From NCBI RefSeq assembly GCF_019097595.1, contig NC_080716.1, forward strand, positions 11,217,401-11,281,400: 64,000 bases of DNA, read 5' to 3'. Numbering within the stretch: the first letter of the stretch is position 1; the number at the start of each line of letters is the position of its first letter. The DNA is from Hemibagrus wyckioides. Lineage: Eukaryota; Chordata; Actinopteri; Siluriformes; Bagridae. This document shows positions 22,195 through 40,319 of this stretch, one piece after another. The notes under the pieces are model-generated. The model worked only from the letters and a program-made list of their open reading frames with translations, was not told the DNA's origin and ran no database searches. A program made the position numbers and the translations under genes.

Positions 22195-23304
22195 TATATA
22201 TATCCCCATAATGCGATACATAGGAGAGTCTGTTGTGTTTTTTTCTGCAACACTGGTTGTAAGGTCACTTCTTTCAAACTATCCAACTCATCAAAAATTT
22301 AGTAAGAATAATACTCACAGAAGCCGTGGATAAGAAAAGCAAAAATAGAGTTTATTGCAAAAAGTCAGCAATCAACCTGAAATCAATTCATCAAGACATC
22401 CCAGAATGATCTAAATTATTTTTAAAAAATCCCCTCAATATATACTATTTCATGGTGCTCCTCCCATATTTTTCTATATTCCTTCCTGAAAATTGTTCCC
22501 ATTTTATTCAGGTTTTCGCTTTTTTATTTCCCATTGGTTTCCTCGATTTTAGATTCTCATTAGATTCAGTTTTAGGCCTCTTGATTTCCCAATATTTTCG
22601 TTAAGAAAAATTTTCCCGCCCTTTTTGCTGAGAAAAAAAAAAACCCTCTCAGGGACTTGCATTCTCACCTCAGACACTGTGCTGAAAGGCTCTTCCCTAA
22701 GCTATACTATCATTTTGGATAATTTCATCATGTGTTAATATTGCTTTTTCTTCTATATTCGTCATATTTACAGAGTTTACGAATTCTTCTGATATATTTG
22801 TATATATTTTTATAAGTTCTACATAGCTGTGTGTGTCTGCATGTTGTGTGGCTGGTTGTGGGTGTGTTTGTGCTTGTAATTTTAATGCATATATCTTGTA
22901 TGTGTGCTAGTATTGTGATTACATGTACTAGAACATTTAACTAATAATTTCTACGCTTTATATATTGTATGGCACTGGAATTTCTACTCCTCCTGAGCAA
23001 GGTCATCCTGAACCAATACAATGTCTATGTCATCTTCTGGTACTTAGTCTTAGACCTAGCCACCTTCCATTTCATTAAACTGCATTTTCCACCAGATTCT
23101 GTGGTGAGTGAGTGTGTTTATGTGATGTGCTGAAAATCAGAGGTCTGTATCATAAGCTAAGTCACTTTTCTTGCATGATAATGCTTGTCCAGCACCATTG
23201 ACAGACAATTTAATGTAGCCACTATCTAATATCTGATATAGTACACTGAGATTTGTGATTTGGGTAGTAAATTTGTAGTAAATGCCATTTAAGGGGAATA
23301 CAAC

Positions 23305-23975
23305 ATACATATACTGACTGGTCACTTTTATATGAACACCTGTACACCATACTTATGTAGTTATTTAATCAGCTAATCACATGGCAGCAGTGCAATGCCA
23401 ACAAAATATGCAGAAACTGGTCAAGAGCTGCAGCTAATGTTCACAGCAAACATCAAAATGGGTCAAAAGTGTGAAAACTCTGACTTTAACTGTGGAATGG
23501 TTTTTGGTACCAGAAGGGTTGGTTTAGAATATTTGAGAAATTGCTGAACTGAATTTGTGCAAATAAACAAAAAACATTGGGTGAGTAACAGTTCTGATAT
23601 CCTTGTTGATTAGAAAGGTCAGTGGAAAATGGTCAGATTTGAGCTGCCTGGAAGGATCTAGTACCTGAAATAATTATTCTTGACAACTTCAGTGAGCAGA
23701 AAATCATCTCAACATGCACAAAACATAGACCATGAGGTGGATGGGCTACAACACCAGAAAATGTGCCACTTTCTGATTGCTGGATGTTTACACTATTCTG
23801 TGTAAACTCTAGAGACTGTGTGTGGGTAAAAATTCCAGATCATCAGTTTCTGAAATCAGTTTCAGCCTATCTGGCACCATCTTCCATGCCATGATCAAAG
23901 GCACAGAGATTTTTTTCTCTCTATTTTGATGACTGGATAACTGCATAAATGTGCGGGTCGTAATAAAGAAAAAAA
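23305..23975 (+). mobile_element. Tc1-type MITE copy (family A), right end replaced
   Basis: The left end CTGGTCACTTTTATATGAAC ACCTG, the ATCACATGGCAGCAGTGCAA segment and the GATAACTGCATAAATG right part define a family also found at 30025-30535. The normal right end (GTGTTCCTAATATAGTGGAC in the other copy) is degraded to GGGTCGTAATAAAG. The sequence then passes into the repeat array upstream of tyms. Confidence 0.6.
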
Positions 23976-24005
23976 CATTTTTAATTGATTTCTGACTACA
24001 ATGTC

Positions 24006-24043
<38 letters not shown>

Positions 24044-24659
24044 GGAACGAGTCTACGCAGCTTATTTGTTGGTATGACAGGACCAAGTCAAGTCCTGCAT
24101 GATGTGAACACCTCCGGTACCTAGGTGTTCACATCACGCAGGACTTGACTTGGTCCTGTCATACCAACACCCTGGTGAAGAAGGCCCGGGCAGCGTCTAT
24201 ACCACCTGAGACGCTTTAAGGACTTTAAACTTCCCTCTCAGGTGCTAAAGACTTTTTACACCTGCACCACTGAGAGTGTCCTGACGGGTAGCATCACTTC
24301 CTGGTTTGGGAACAGCACCATGCAGGACAGACGAGTCCTCCAGAGAGTGGTGCTTTCAGCTGAACGTACCTTCCACACCGAGCTCCCTGACCTGCAGGAC
24401 ATCTACAGCAAGCGGTGCCGGATCAGGGCCAGGAAGATTGTGAAGGACCTCAGCCATCCCAACAATGGACTCTTTTCTGTGTTGCGTTCAGAGAAGCACT
24501 TCCGCTCCATGAAGGCAAACACAGAAAGAATGAGGAGGAGCTTCGTCCCGCAGGCCATTCGGAGTCTGAACCAGGAAACACCTAGAACCTGATACGGACT
24601 CGGAGACTCTCTCTGCTTTTTTTCATCACTTTTCATCACTTTGCACAACCTCGCACAAT

Positions 24660-24702
<43 letters not shown>

Positions 24703-25135
24703 CTACTTGCACCTATATTTTCATATTCTTACACCTATATTTTCATATTTTATTTTTTATTTATATTATATTATTATTTACACCTATATTTTCATATTTT
24801 ATTTTATTTTTATTTATCTATATTATATTTTATTTTACTTTATTTTCTATTTTTATACTTTTAAGATACTCTAGTTTTATTTTTATCTTTATTTTTTATG
24901 GATCTCTTTCTCAATACTTTTTATAAATGTTTACATGCCGGACAGTCGTGAAAAAACATTTCACTGCATGTCGTACTGTGTATGTTTATGTATGTGGCAA
25001 ATAAAATTTGAATTTGATTATTATTTATAAGCGTACCCAAACCACCACGTGATTTGAAGCGGGCCAATCAGAAGGCTTCCTGCTGATAACCGCATAAATG
25101 TACAGGTCCTAATAAAGTAGATGGTGACACAATCA

Positions 25136-25177
<42 letters not shown>

Positions 25178-25719
25178 GGAACGACTCTACGCAGATTATT
25201 ATTTGTAAGCTCATTATTTGTATTCTTTGGAAACCACCACGTGATCTGAAGCGGGCCAATCAGAAGGCTTCCCGCTGTCTGCTGACTTGATTGGCTGATT
25301 GGAAAACTGCATAAATGTTTTTTTTTTTGTTTGTTTTTTAATTATTATTATTATTTATTTATTTTACATTTGAAAATACAAACTCTCAAAGAGGATAATA
25401 ACACAAATGACGAATAATACAATATAAAGTCAAAAGAAGCAAAATATATAAAATAAACAAAACAAAATAAAGGGGATTTCGTATTATGTCTATAAAGTCA
25501 AATGCAGTATAAAGTGCAAAAAAAAATATTGTAAATAAGGAAATCAAACACAGGAAGGAGCAGAGACATATGTGACAAAAGGAGTTAAAAAATAAAGTAA
25601 CAAAGAACTATTTAAGTAAATTCCAGGATTAAAACTGCATAAATGTGCAGGGCATAATAAAAAAGATGGTATGTTGGTGTTTTTATTTTTTTTATTGATT
25701 TCCGACTACAATCAGTATC

Positions 25720-25756
<37 letters not shown>

Positions 25757-25962
25757 GTTGTTGTTGTTGTTGTTGTTATGCAAAAGAAATATATTGTAAA
25801 TAAGGAAATCAAACACAGGAAGGAGCAGAGACATAAGTGGCAAAAGGAGTTAAAAAATAAAGTAACAAAGAACTATTTAAGTAAATTCCCGGATTAAAAC
25901 TGCATAAATGTGCAGGGTCTAATAAAAAAGATGATATGTTGGTGTTTTTAAAAATCAATATC

Positions 25963-25995
<33 letters not shown>

Positions 25996-26092
25996 TAGGA
26001 ACGAATCTACGTAGCTTATTATTATAAGCGCAGCCAAACCACCACGTGATCTGAAGCGGGCCAATCAGAAGGCTTCCCGCTGTCTGCTGACG
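23935..26092 (+). repeat. complex tandem array upstream of tyms
   Basis: Three to four diverged units. Each begins with the MITE-derived ACTGCATAAATGTGCAGG segment (at about 23939, 25090, 25302, 25632, 25899), passes through an (ATT)n tract (24006-24043, 25136-25178, 25718-25755, 25963-25995) and AGGAACGANTCTACGNAG (24043, 25178, 25998). It then reaches ACCACCACGTGATCTGAAGC GGGCCAATCAGAAGGCTTCC (25041, 25234, 26038). The last copy is contiguous with the tyms promoter. The first unit is split by a LINE at 24071-25018. One sub-block also repeats at 25526-25686 and 25791-25950. Confidence 0.85.
24071..25018 (+). mobile_element. 5'-truncated LINE (L2/CR1/Rex-like) with fold-back 5' end
   Basis: From 24242 the plus strand encodes the C-terminal end of a reverse-transcriptase ORF of the L2/CR1/Rex type: ESVLTGSITSWFGNSTMQDR, then LQRVV, DIYSKRCRIRARKI, LSHPNNGLF and SFVPQAIRSLNQ, ending at 24592. 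A 3' tail with AATAAAATTTGAATTTGA closes it. The catalytic reverse-transcriptase motifs are absent. The first 95 bases are an inverted repeat: 24071-24113 and 24123-24165 pair with one mismatch around a 9-base loop, as expected of 5' inversion during target-primed reverse transcription. Confidence 0.8.
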
Positions 26093-26265
26093 AAGAGCGA
26101 GCGTACAATGCAAAGCTGCAATCTTATTGGAAGACGTTATTTACCGCGAAAGAGGAAAAAACCCGCGACTATTTAATTCACCGAGACATTCAGCAGTCTG
26201 TTATTTGCGCTTCTTAGACATTGCACTATTTTAACGCTAACATTTGTACTATTTTCCCTGACACA
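26035..26265 (+). promoter_or_regulatory. tyms proximal promoter and 5' UTR
   Basis: Contains an E-box CACGTG at 26043-26048, CCAAT at 26061-26065, an inverted CCAAT (ATTGG) at 26126-26130 and CCGCGAAA at 26144-26151, which reads TTTCGCGG on the other strand, an E2F-type site. These suit a housekeeping, S-phase-induced gene. No TATA box is evident. The start site is not visible but should lie between about 26150 and 26230. Confidence 0.6.
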
Positions 26266-32356
<6,091 letters not shown>

Positions 32357-32476
32357 TCAACACAATTTCTGGGTGAATGTAAGCAGCCATGGTTTTGTAA
32401 TAGTTCATGTTTACTGTACTGTTAGTGTAAATATTTGTTTGTCTCCTAAAATTTGTTTTGTTAATATAAAATTCTA

Positions 32477-32482
32477 AATAAA
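32477..32482 (+). promoter_or_regulatory. tyms polyadenylation signal
   Basis: AATAAA lies 121 bases past the tyms stop and is followed by an A-rich stretch from 32492. Confidence 0.7.
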
Positions 32483-32628
32483 CACTCCATTAAAAAAAAA
32501 AAGTACAGTTATAGTGGTATATAACTAAGAGTAGACTCACTATGCTTGAATATGAATGAAATGTCATTATCAGCATGGGTGTGAATGTAAAACTTGGTCT
32601 AAAAACTGTAAATGAGATTAGAATGTAG

Positions 32629-32634
32629 TTTATT
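32629..32634 (-). promoter_or_regulatory. candidate enosf1 polyadenylation signal
   Basis: TTTATT on plus reads AATAAA on minus, about 273 bases past the enosf1 stop. With the tyms signal at 32477 it would place the two transcript ends within roughly 150 bases of each other. Confidence 0.4.
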
Positions 32635-32906
32635 TTGTGACAAATTCCTAAGTAGAAAAAAGTAGCTCACATTTTCCATAGTGTCAGTCATTCAAGTTAC
32701 AATTAAGGTCTCCCTTATTGCTGCCGTCATATAATTAGGATAGTAGATAAAGTGTCAATCAAACAAAATTTAATTTCTGTTAAAAACTATTCGCCTTCAG
32801 AGTATTTAGTACTTTGTAAACAATTCTGTTCTTATTGAGGAGAAAAATCTAGAAAAATGAAACATTTGCCCTTTGTTAATTGTTGTTTAGTTAATCAGCA
32901 GTCACC

Positions 32907-35900
32907 CTAGATTATCGGTGAGTGTTTCTGCCCCAAAACGTGCCTCCACACCTCTCCATGAGGAAACTGATGTTTCTGCACCGATGACTCCAGCATCTCA
33001 CATGAAAACCCAGGATCCTAATGAGACCCAAACCAAACATGAGCTAAAAACACTGCAGAAAATTCATACTGGATTTGAATATTGAAAACCTCGATGAATA
33101 AATCGGTGTACTCTAAAAGTAACAGCGAAGTAACACTTTAGATCTGAATCACACATGCGTTATGCTAATCACAACGAGTGGCCATCTGTTGTGCATAACA
33201 AGTTAAAGATGCTTTTGCAAATTTTATGGGGATGACCTGTCACAAGCCTGCTGTCTTAGAGTCTAAAATATTGACTCACCTTAGGAGGAATGTAGCACGC
33301 ATTTCTGATTACGGTAGGACTTTGGAAATGCTCGTGAAGGTGGTCCACATATTCACACATCCTTTCATAAGGAACAGTGAATGTATTAAAAACCACATGA
33401 ACAATACACAAAGTTTCAGAAGTCTTATTAGTGATTTCTATCTATATTACAGAAATGCTCTGGGCTTATTAAAAGAGTACACAGTAAATATTAAGATCAG
33501 CACACAGATGTAGAGGACATACATTTTTCATATACAATCATAAATAAAATATCAATGCAGAGTCAGTAAAGTTGCAGGATAACAACAAAATGTTAATAAT
33601 TGTAATAAAGTGCTTTCTGAGCACTACATTAAAAATCATTTTACTTTTTAAATCATTACAATCAAATGTACACCAACCTGCAGATAAAAAGAATCAACTC
33701 TCAGCTGGAAGTCAAAAGTCACCCCATTTTAAAGGAAAATGCACAACGTATACTTCCAATGTATGCTTAGTACACAAAGTGGCAACACAAAGGTTTATAT
33801 ACCGATCAGACATAACATAATGACCACTTGCCTAATATTGTGTTATCACCTTTTGCTGCCAAAACAGCCCTGACCCGTCAAGGCATGGTCTCTACTAGAT
33901 CCCTGAAGGTGTGCCATTTGTCACCAAGATGTAAGCAGCAGATCCTTTAAGGCGGGGCCCACTTACACGACGTAAAGGATACTTTTGATACATAATGACC
34001 ACTGCAGACCAGGAACACCCCACAAGAGCTGCAGTTTTGGAGATGCTCTGATCCAGTCATCTAGCCATCACATTTTGGTCCTTGTCAAACTTGCTCAGAT
34101 CCTTACACTTGCCCATTTCTCCTGCTTCTAACACATCAACTTTGAGGACAAAATGTTCACTTGCTGCCTGATATATCCCACCCACTAACAGGTGCCATGA
34201 TGAGGAGATCATCAGTGTTAATCACGTCACCTCTCAGTGCTCATAATGTTATGCCTGATCGGTGTACATGAGGCCTGTCTCTTGATCTTACCCTCATTTA
34301 GTGAATCATCCACTCACCTGTTGTCCAGGCTGGCAGACACTGAGATGTAGTCAAACAGAATGAGATGCTGAACAAGCTCGCAAAGTCCCACTCCACCAGC
34401 ATGAGGACACACCGGAACTTGAAAGGGAAAGAATTTTAAACATACAATCTCTCACTACCCACAGGTCTAATAGGATCTTTATAGAAATTTTTAGAATATT
34501 GAGAGCCATATTAGAAAATTCTGAACACCATTTACATACAGATCTCACCTTTAAACTTGGCAGCCATTAACATGATGGCAAGGTTTTCGTTGACGCTGCC
34601 CACCCTACAGCTGTCAATCTGAACAAACTGCAAAGCAGAGGCTTGCAGAAATTGCTTAAACATCACCCTGTTGTGGCACTGACGCACAAAAACACACAAT
34701 TACTCCTTCTTATTAAACTATACATTACAAAAAAAAGGGTTGAATCCCTCTTGCCAACCTGTTCTCCAGTAGCAACACCAATACCCAAAGGTGCGAGAGC
34801 CTGAAACACAGATATGAATGTTAATGTCATGATAACTGACTACATATCTGGGGCCACATAAAGAATAAGGTTAAAATCAATAACAGACACTTTCTCATTG
34901 TTATTCCCACACATGCTGACACTTATTGATTACCTTTGAGATGGCAGCATGTCCAAGGATGTCATCCGGAGAGGTGGGTTCTTCAATCCACAGAGGACGG
35001 AACTCTGCTAGGCTGCTTACCCAAGAAATGGCCTCATTGACATCCCATCGTTGGTTGGCGTCAATCATCTAACAGTAGTTAGGTCATGAGTCACTGAACT
35101 ATTTCAATCACAAAGACTCTGTTTAGACAGGCGTGTCTTGTTGATGCAGGAAAGGAAACTATATGCTCTTGTTCTTTCCCTTGGATTCAAGTTATTCTTT
35201 TATCTTCTTCATATATAATCTTTAATAATGCAATTGGAATCTTCATTCACTTTCCAGGCCTCAGATATGTGAAAATGGATAAAAAGCTACTTGAAGAGAG
35301 AACACCTCAGATCACGATCACAAACATCACTGCTTTGTCTTGGACATTTATATTAAACATAAGCCCCCCCAAAATTTTAATTCTCTATGCAGAAAAACAT
35401 TTCTGCACTGAAATAATTTATTTTAAACAATTCATTTAAAGGAATATTGAAATTATGTTTCCTTCTTATGATTTTCTTTGCTTAAGAATTATCTTTAATG
35501 GTAAGTTTCATGAATCTAATTAGGATTCTGTTTGTTCCAAATAAAATGATAGGATAATTAATAATGAAATGGATCTGAATACCAAACGTGTATTGAATAA
35601 TAATAATAATAATAATAATAAATTTTATTTATAGGCACCTTTCTATTCACTCAAGGTCACCAGTTTTAAGCAAGTAATAAAATAGCAGTAAACAACAATA
35701 AAACAAAAAGCTATATTAAATGAAACAGTCATCTAACACTTAAACACATAGCCTATAATCATGTGGAGTAAGCACTTCTGAATAAATAGGTTTTATGAAT
35801 GTGATTTTTTTTAATCCATATGGAGCTCTTTTACCTCCTCAGCACTAAAGGAATGCACATCCCTGCATTATTATTATACTATAACAACCAAAGTTGCTGT

Positions 35901-38596
35901 ATGAGCAGATGTTCATGCAGTCTGAGCAAAGTAATCAGATCTGCTCATGTATAACTTGCTGTGCAACAAACAACCATATCAAATTCTGCAATATAAATTA
36001 GACTAAGCCTGCAGTCTGAACAGAAGAACGTTAAGATTTACCAGCGTGTTTTCAGGGCCGATCATTTTTCGAATGAGCCTGCATCTGCGGATGTCGTCCT
36101 CCAAGTCCGCCCCTACCTTCACTTTAAACCTGGTCCATCCTTCACCTAGTGCAGCAGAACACAGCTACACACACATACACAAGTATAATTAACCTGAATA
36201 CATATGCACACTCACATTTTTCATTCCGCAGTGTTTCTCATTAATCAATGATCAAAACACAGACACACCTGTGTGAGCTGTTCATCTGAATATCCTAGCC
36301 AGGCACAGGATGTGGTGTAGGCTGGATATCCTTCCTTCAGCATCTGGTCCTCTACAAGGATCAAAGGGGTCATAATGTCATGATTAGTAGAAACTTGCTG
36401 ATATGGTTGTACGGTATGGTCTGAATGGTAAGCTGCTAGTGGAAGTCACAAATGAAGTTAGACGACTGCGTGATTCCACTGTACTCTACTGTGAAAAATT
36501 CATAATAGTTGTGATTTAGGAAACTTCAGGCAAAAGTGAATGAAATTAGAAAATATGCCCATAATAGCTGTGTAACAAAAATATGTTCATCACAATGGTT
36601 ATCTCATGCAGGAAATCTTGAGATTTTAGCCCGGTTTTAATAAGATGATTAAGAATTCTTGCTCATGATTTATAAGCAGGGCTGAATATATTGATGACCA
36701 GTTTTTTACTTCAATTCTCATTTTTTGCAGAGAAGTAGTTCACGTAGCTCTTCTTACACTTTGCTCTGGACTTCTGATCTGTAGAACATCAACTTGTAGC
36801 TTAATGTCATGGGTTTTGGTTGTTTGAATGGTCCAGGATTGTCCAGGATGATGAATGTGTGAATAAAGGGTTTTACATAACAAATATGAACTAACAAAGC
36901 TTGAAATTCAAAAATGAATGACTTCTGTCAGAAGCCATTTTTTTTCCCTCTCCAAGTATGCATACTCTTAGTGTGACGTCATGTTTGGTTCTACATGTAT
37001 GTGATAACCTAACGTCCATTAGATATCTGTTATATCCAAAAATTAATCAGAACATGATTTTCCTACCTCTCTCCTGCTTTCCCTTGTTGGCCTTTTCCAG
37101 GATATCTATTCCCCAAGAGACAGAGAGAGAGCACAAGCTTTCTAAGCCAAAAAGGGGTCACATCATTCTGTGTAAACATCATTTAATAATACTAATGACC
37201 TTACCTAATGCTTCCTGTTCAGTAAGCGCATCAGTGATGTAAGTGAAATCTATACAGCGGATAAGCTGCCTTGGGTCCTGTGAAACCACACACATACACA
37301 CACCACACACCACTTCTACAAATCTCTCTTTACATTCTCATAATATGTTAACACAAACAGAAACAAGACTGTCATATCCTGAGGATATCTGAATACTAAG
37401 GTTATACTGTCTTCTTACCATATCCACAAGGAGCTTCCAGAGGGGCTGCATTAATGAAAACAAAATGATGGGTTTAAGTTATAGATATTTAAACATCATC
37501 ATTTAATCAGAATCTTGTATTTTTACTACTGCATATCTGCAATGGGTTCAGTGGCATTGGTACATACACCAACCAGGCATAACATTATGACCACCTGCCT
37601 AATATTGTGTTGGTCTGCTTTTTGCTGTGAAAACAGCCCTGACCCATCATGCACTGTGTATTCAGACACCTTTCTATCAGAACCAGCATTAACTTCTTCA
37701 GCAATTTGAGCAACAGTAGCTCGTCTGTTGGATCAGATCACACGGGCCAGCCTTCGCTCCCCTTGTGTATCAATGACCCTTGGCCGCCCATGACCCTGTC
37801 ACCGGTTCACCACTGTTCCTTCCTTGGACCACTTTTGATAGATACTGACCACTGCAGACCGGGAACACCCCACAAGAGCTGCAGTTTTGGAGATGCTCTA
37901 ATCCAGTAGCCATCACAATTTGGCCCTTGACAAACTCTTTTTCCTGCTTCTAACACATCAACTTTGAGGACAAAATGTTCAATTGCTGCCTAATATATCC
38001 CACCCAATAACAAGTGCTGTGATGAGGAGATAATCAGTGTTATTCACTTCACCTGTCAGTGATCATAATGTTATGCCTGATCGGTGTATTAAGAGTATAA
38101 GAAACTTCACTCTATGGTATCTTTCTGGCAAAAACTACAGAAGTTATAGAAAATTAAAAAAAAAAAAAAGGATATAATGCATGAACTGAAAAGTTTCACC
38201 TTGCCCTCTGCACGTGCCCACATATCCCAGATAGCGTTTAGGATGGCAGCCGCTGCCAGCTGGATAACCCCCTTTTCTGGACCAATCTGCACAATGTAAA
38301 GTCAGTAAATGTGGTTCTAACTGTCTATATGCCCTCACAAGGATGGTTACTTACCCATCTCATTTGCCCATCATTTGTCAGGAGTCTGTAGAATCCTCTA
38401 AAGTCACTCACTATCTCCTCCAATGTTTTTCCAATCACCAAAGCTGACAAGGCCTTTACTGCACACACAACTACACAAAGACACAATAATAACCTGAGGT
38501 GGAAAATCCTATTTCAACCTGAATAGGACAGAACCACTAAAAAACTGTTTATTTTTATTTTTTGTGACTCTAGTATTTAGACAGCATTTTAAAAAA

Positions 38597-38648
<52 letters not shown>

Positions 38649-38783
38649 CAATAATAATAATAATAATCAGATGTTTATAAAATGGTTATAATAATCATTG
38701 CTACTACTAATTATTATTATTGTTATTAAATGATATATGTTAATCGAATGTATTCATTTATTATTATTAATAAATTATTTTTG

Positions 38784-38840
<57 letters not shown>

Positions 38841-40105
38841 GTGTGAGACAGTGGTTCAGCAAGTGGTTCAGTGTTCCTATGATAGGCTTAGAAATCCACC
38901 CCAAACCTGAGCAGGATAATGTGGTTAATTTATATAAATGAATGAATAATTAAAATAATTATGTTTGGAATAGTGACGAATAATATACATATGTATAATT
39001 ATATATTTTTTTCTTTTGTACATAGATTTTTTTTTTATTTTCATTGAAAACAGTATGCTTACAGACATTACATATTATTATAATTATTATTATTAATAAT
39101 AATAATAATAATAAAAATAATATTTATAGATTTTAGATTTTTATTTCATATGTGGTGTCTACTTTTGTTCAAAAAAACAAATATGCAGCAATATTATATT
39201 ATAATAATAATAATAATAATAATAATAAAGATGTTTATAAAATGCTTATAATAATAATAATGACTACTACTAATTATTATTATTATTGTTACTTATAGAT
39301 TTTTATTTAATATGAGGTGTCTACATTTGTTAAAAAACAAATATGCAGCAATATTAAATAATAATAATGATATTATTAATAATAATAATAATATGTTTAT
39401 AAAATACTTATAATAATGTCTAATACTAATTATTATTATTGTTAATTATAGATTATAGATTTTTATTTAATATGAGGTGTCTACATTTGTTCAAAAAAAC
39501 AAATATGCAGCAATAATAATAATAATAATTATTATTATTATTATTATAGTACCACTAGATGGCGCTTTCTCACAGACAAAGCTGTATGCTTGCAGAAACA
39601 GGAAGCAGGAGCTCTACACACTGCCAAAATGTTGCCGTAGGCTATATTTAATATAATAAAGGCAGATTTATTATTTTCCGGAGCTCACCGATCTCAGTGC
39701 CTCTTCCCACCGTGAATGTCAACCCAAATCCTTTAAGACTTCCAGAGTCTGTGTCAATCACCACATAAGCCACAGAGTAGTCCGGGTCTGTGTGCTGAAA
39801 CAGATCACATGACACAAACACTTACAGTCCAAATGTTCAGCGCAGTGTACTGAAAACCTTTCAATGATCGTACCTCGATGAGTAACACATAAAACCTGCT
39901 TTTTTTTCTTTACATAATTCCAATGAACTCATACGGCTATTTATATGACTCCCGTTTTTTTATACGGAAGTAAGCTGAATCTTGTGCTGAATCTGCAAAA
40001 AGTGCGAGTGTTTATACAAACCATGGCGTCTGATCCATGCTGCTCCAAAGACGTGGGAAACCTCACGTCGCTTACTGTCACTTTGGTGATGATGGACTCC
40101 ATCAT
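32907..40105 (-). CDS. enosf1: mitochondrial enolase superfamily member 1 / L-fuconate dehydratase (complete)
   Basis: Enolase-superfamily sugar-acid dehydratase that acts on L-fuconate. Coding exons: 40105-40022, 39794-39689, 38470-38355, 38286-38200, 37445-37419 (27 nt), 37277-37205, 37105-37067, 36351-36269, 36164-36042, 35068-34934, 34800-34759, 34678-34549, 34417-34318, 33361-33280, 33017-32907. The phases close to 445 aa (human 443). Seen: the capping-domain motif [15 protein letters not shown]; base lysines in RFKVKVG (Lys219, Lys221); metal ligands Asp249 in MIDANQRWD, Glu275 in [11 protein letters not shown] and Glu304 in ATGEQ; and His354 in CPHAGG. The catalytic set is complete. 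Translation can start at either of two adjacent ATGs (40105, 40102). The first donor is GTTTGT, weaker than the rest. The mammalian gene is known for transcripts antisense to TYMS; the tail-to-tail arrangement is kept here. Confidence 0.96.
33800..34264 (-). mobile_element. Tc1-like family B copy in enosf1 intron 13
   Basis: Ends TACCGATCAGACATAACATA and TAATGTTATGCCTGATCGGTG are inverted, with TA on both sides. The interior is mainly the two transposase ends on the minus strand, with a larger deletion than the copy at 31198. One end lies only about 50 bases from enosf1 exon 13. Confidence 0.8.
35578..35790. repeat. AAT microsatellite with interspersed-repeat remnant
   Basis: (AAT)n at about 35598-35620, then TTTTATTTATAGGCACCTTT and an A-rich stretch, typical of a fish retroposon start. 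It lies in the enosf1 intron between exons 9 and 10. The family is not identified. Confidence 0.4.
37567..38086 (-). mobile_element. Tc1-like family B copy in enosf1 intron 4
   Basis: TA-flanked inverted ends (CACCAACCAGGCATAACATT and ATGTTATGCCTGATCGGTG). The interior carries the N-terminal transposase region on the minus strand, with the GHGRP segment and the [14 protein letters not shown] helix, and only a trace of the C-terminus. Confidence 0.82.
38595..39548. repeat. AAT/ATT-rich minisatellite, about 160-bp period, in enosf1 intron 2
   Basis: The segment AGATTTTTATTTAATATGAG GTGTCTACATTTGTT ... AAATATGCAGCAATA starts at 39135, 39297 and 39457, a period of 160-162 bases. Copies are separated by (AAT)n then (ATT)n tracts that can pair with each other. 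Long (AAT)n at 38599-38668 and (ATT)n at 38791-38840 precede it. The SINE-tail-like piece 38850-38945 lies between. Confidence 0.85.
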
Positions 40106-40189
40106 GTCGCAGTCTTGTCAAGAGTTTGAAATGCTTTGGGAAAACATGTGAACTTGGACCACAGATACCGCCCCCTCCCCCCCATCCTA

Positions 40190-40210
40190 ACACGATGATT
40201 GGCTAGTCTA
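40190..40210 (-). promoter_or_regulatory. enosf1 upstream CCAAT box
   Basis: ATTGG on plus at 40198-40202 reads CCAAT on the minus strand, about 95 bases before the enosf1 start codon. A C-rich stretch lies at 40170-40188. Upstream space is only about 215 bases before a transposon begins at 40320 (its far side). Confidence 0.4.
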
Positions 40211-40319
40211 TAGCTGTCTCAGGGTCAGGGTTATTATTTAGCTGTAAACGCATAAATCAGCAGTTTTTCTTGCCCTCATCAAGTTATCATTGGTATAGCT
40301 TCAGGACAAAGAGAACATA

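Noticed and set aside
24242..24592. 116-residue ORF as an independent gene
   Set aside because: Matches the C-terminal end of LINE reverse-transcriptase ORFs and ends just before a LINE 3' tail.
26221..26265. Upstream in-frame start for tyms at 26221
   Set aside because: It is a TTG codon, not ATG. The ATG at 26266 gives the expected length and N-terminus.
33226..33513. 95-residue plus-strand ORF near the enosf1 3' end
   Set aside because: It overlaps enosf1 exon 14 on the other strand, where the reading frame matches the family exactly.
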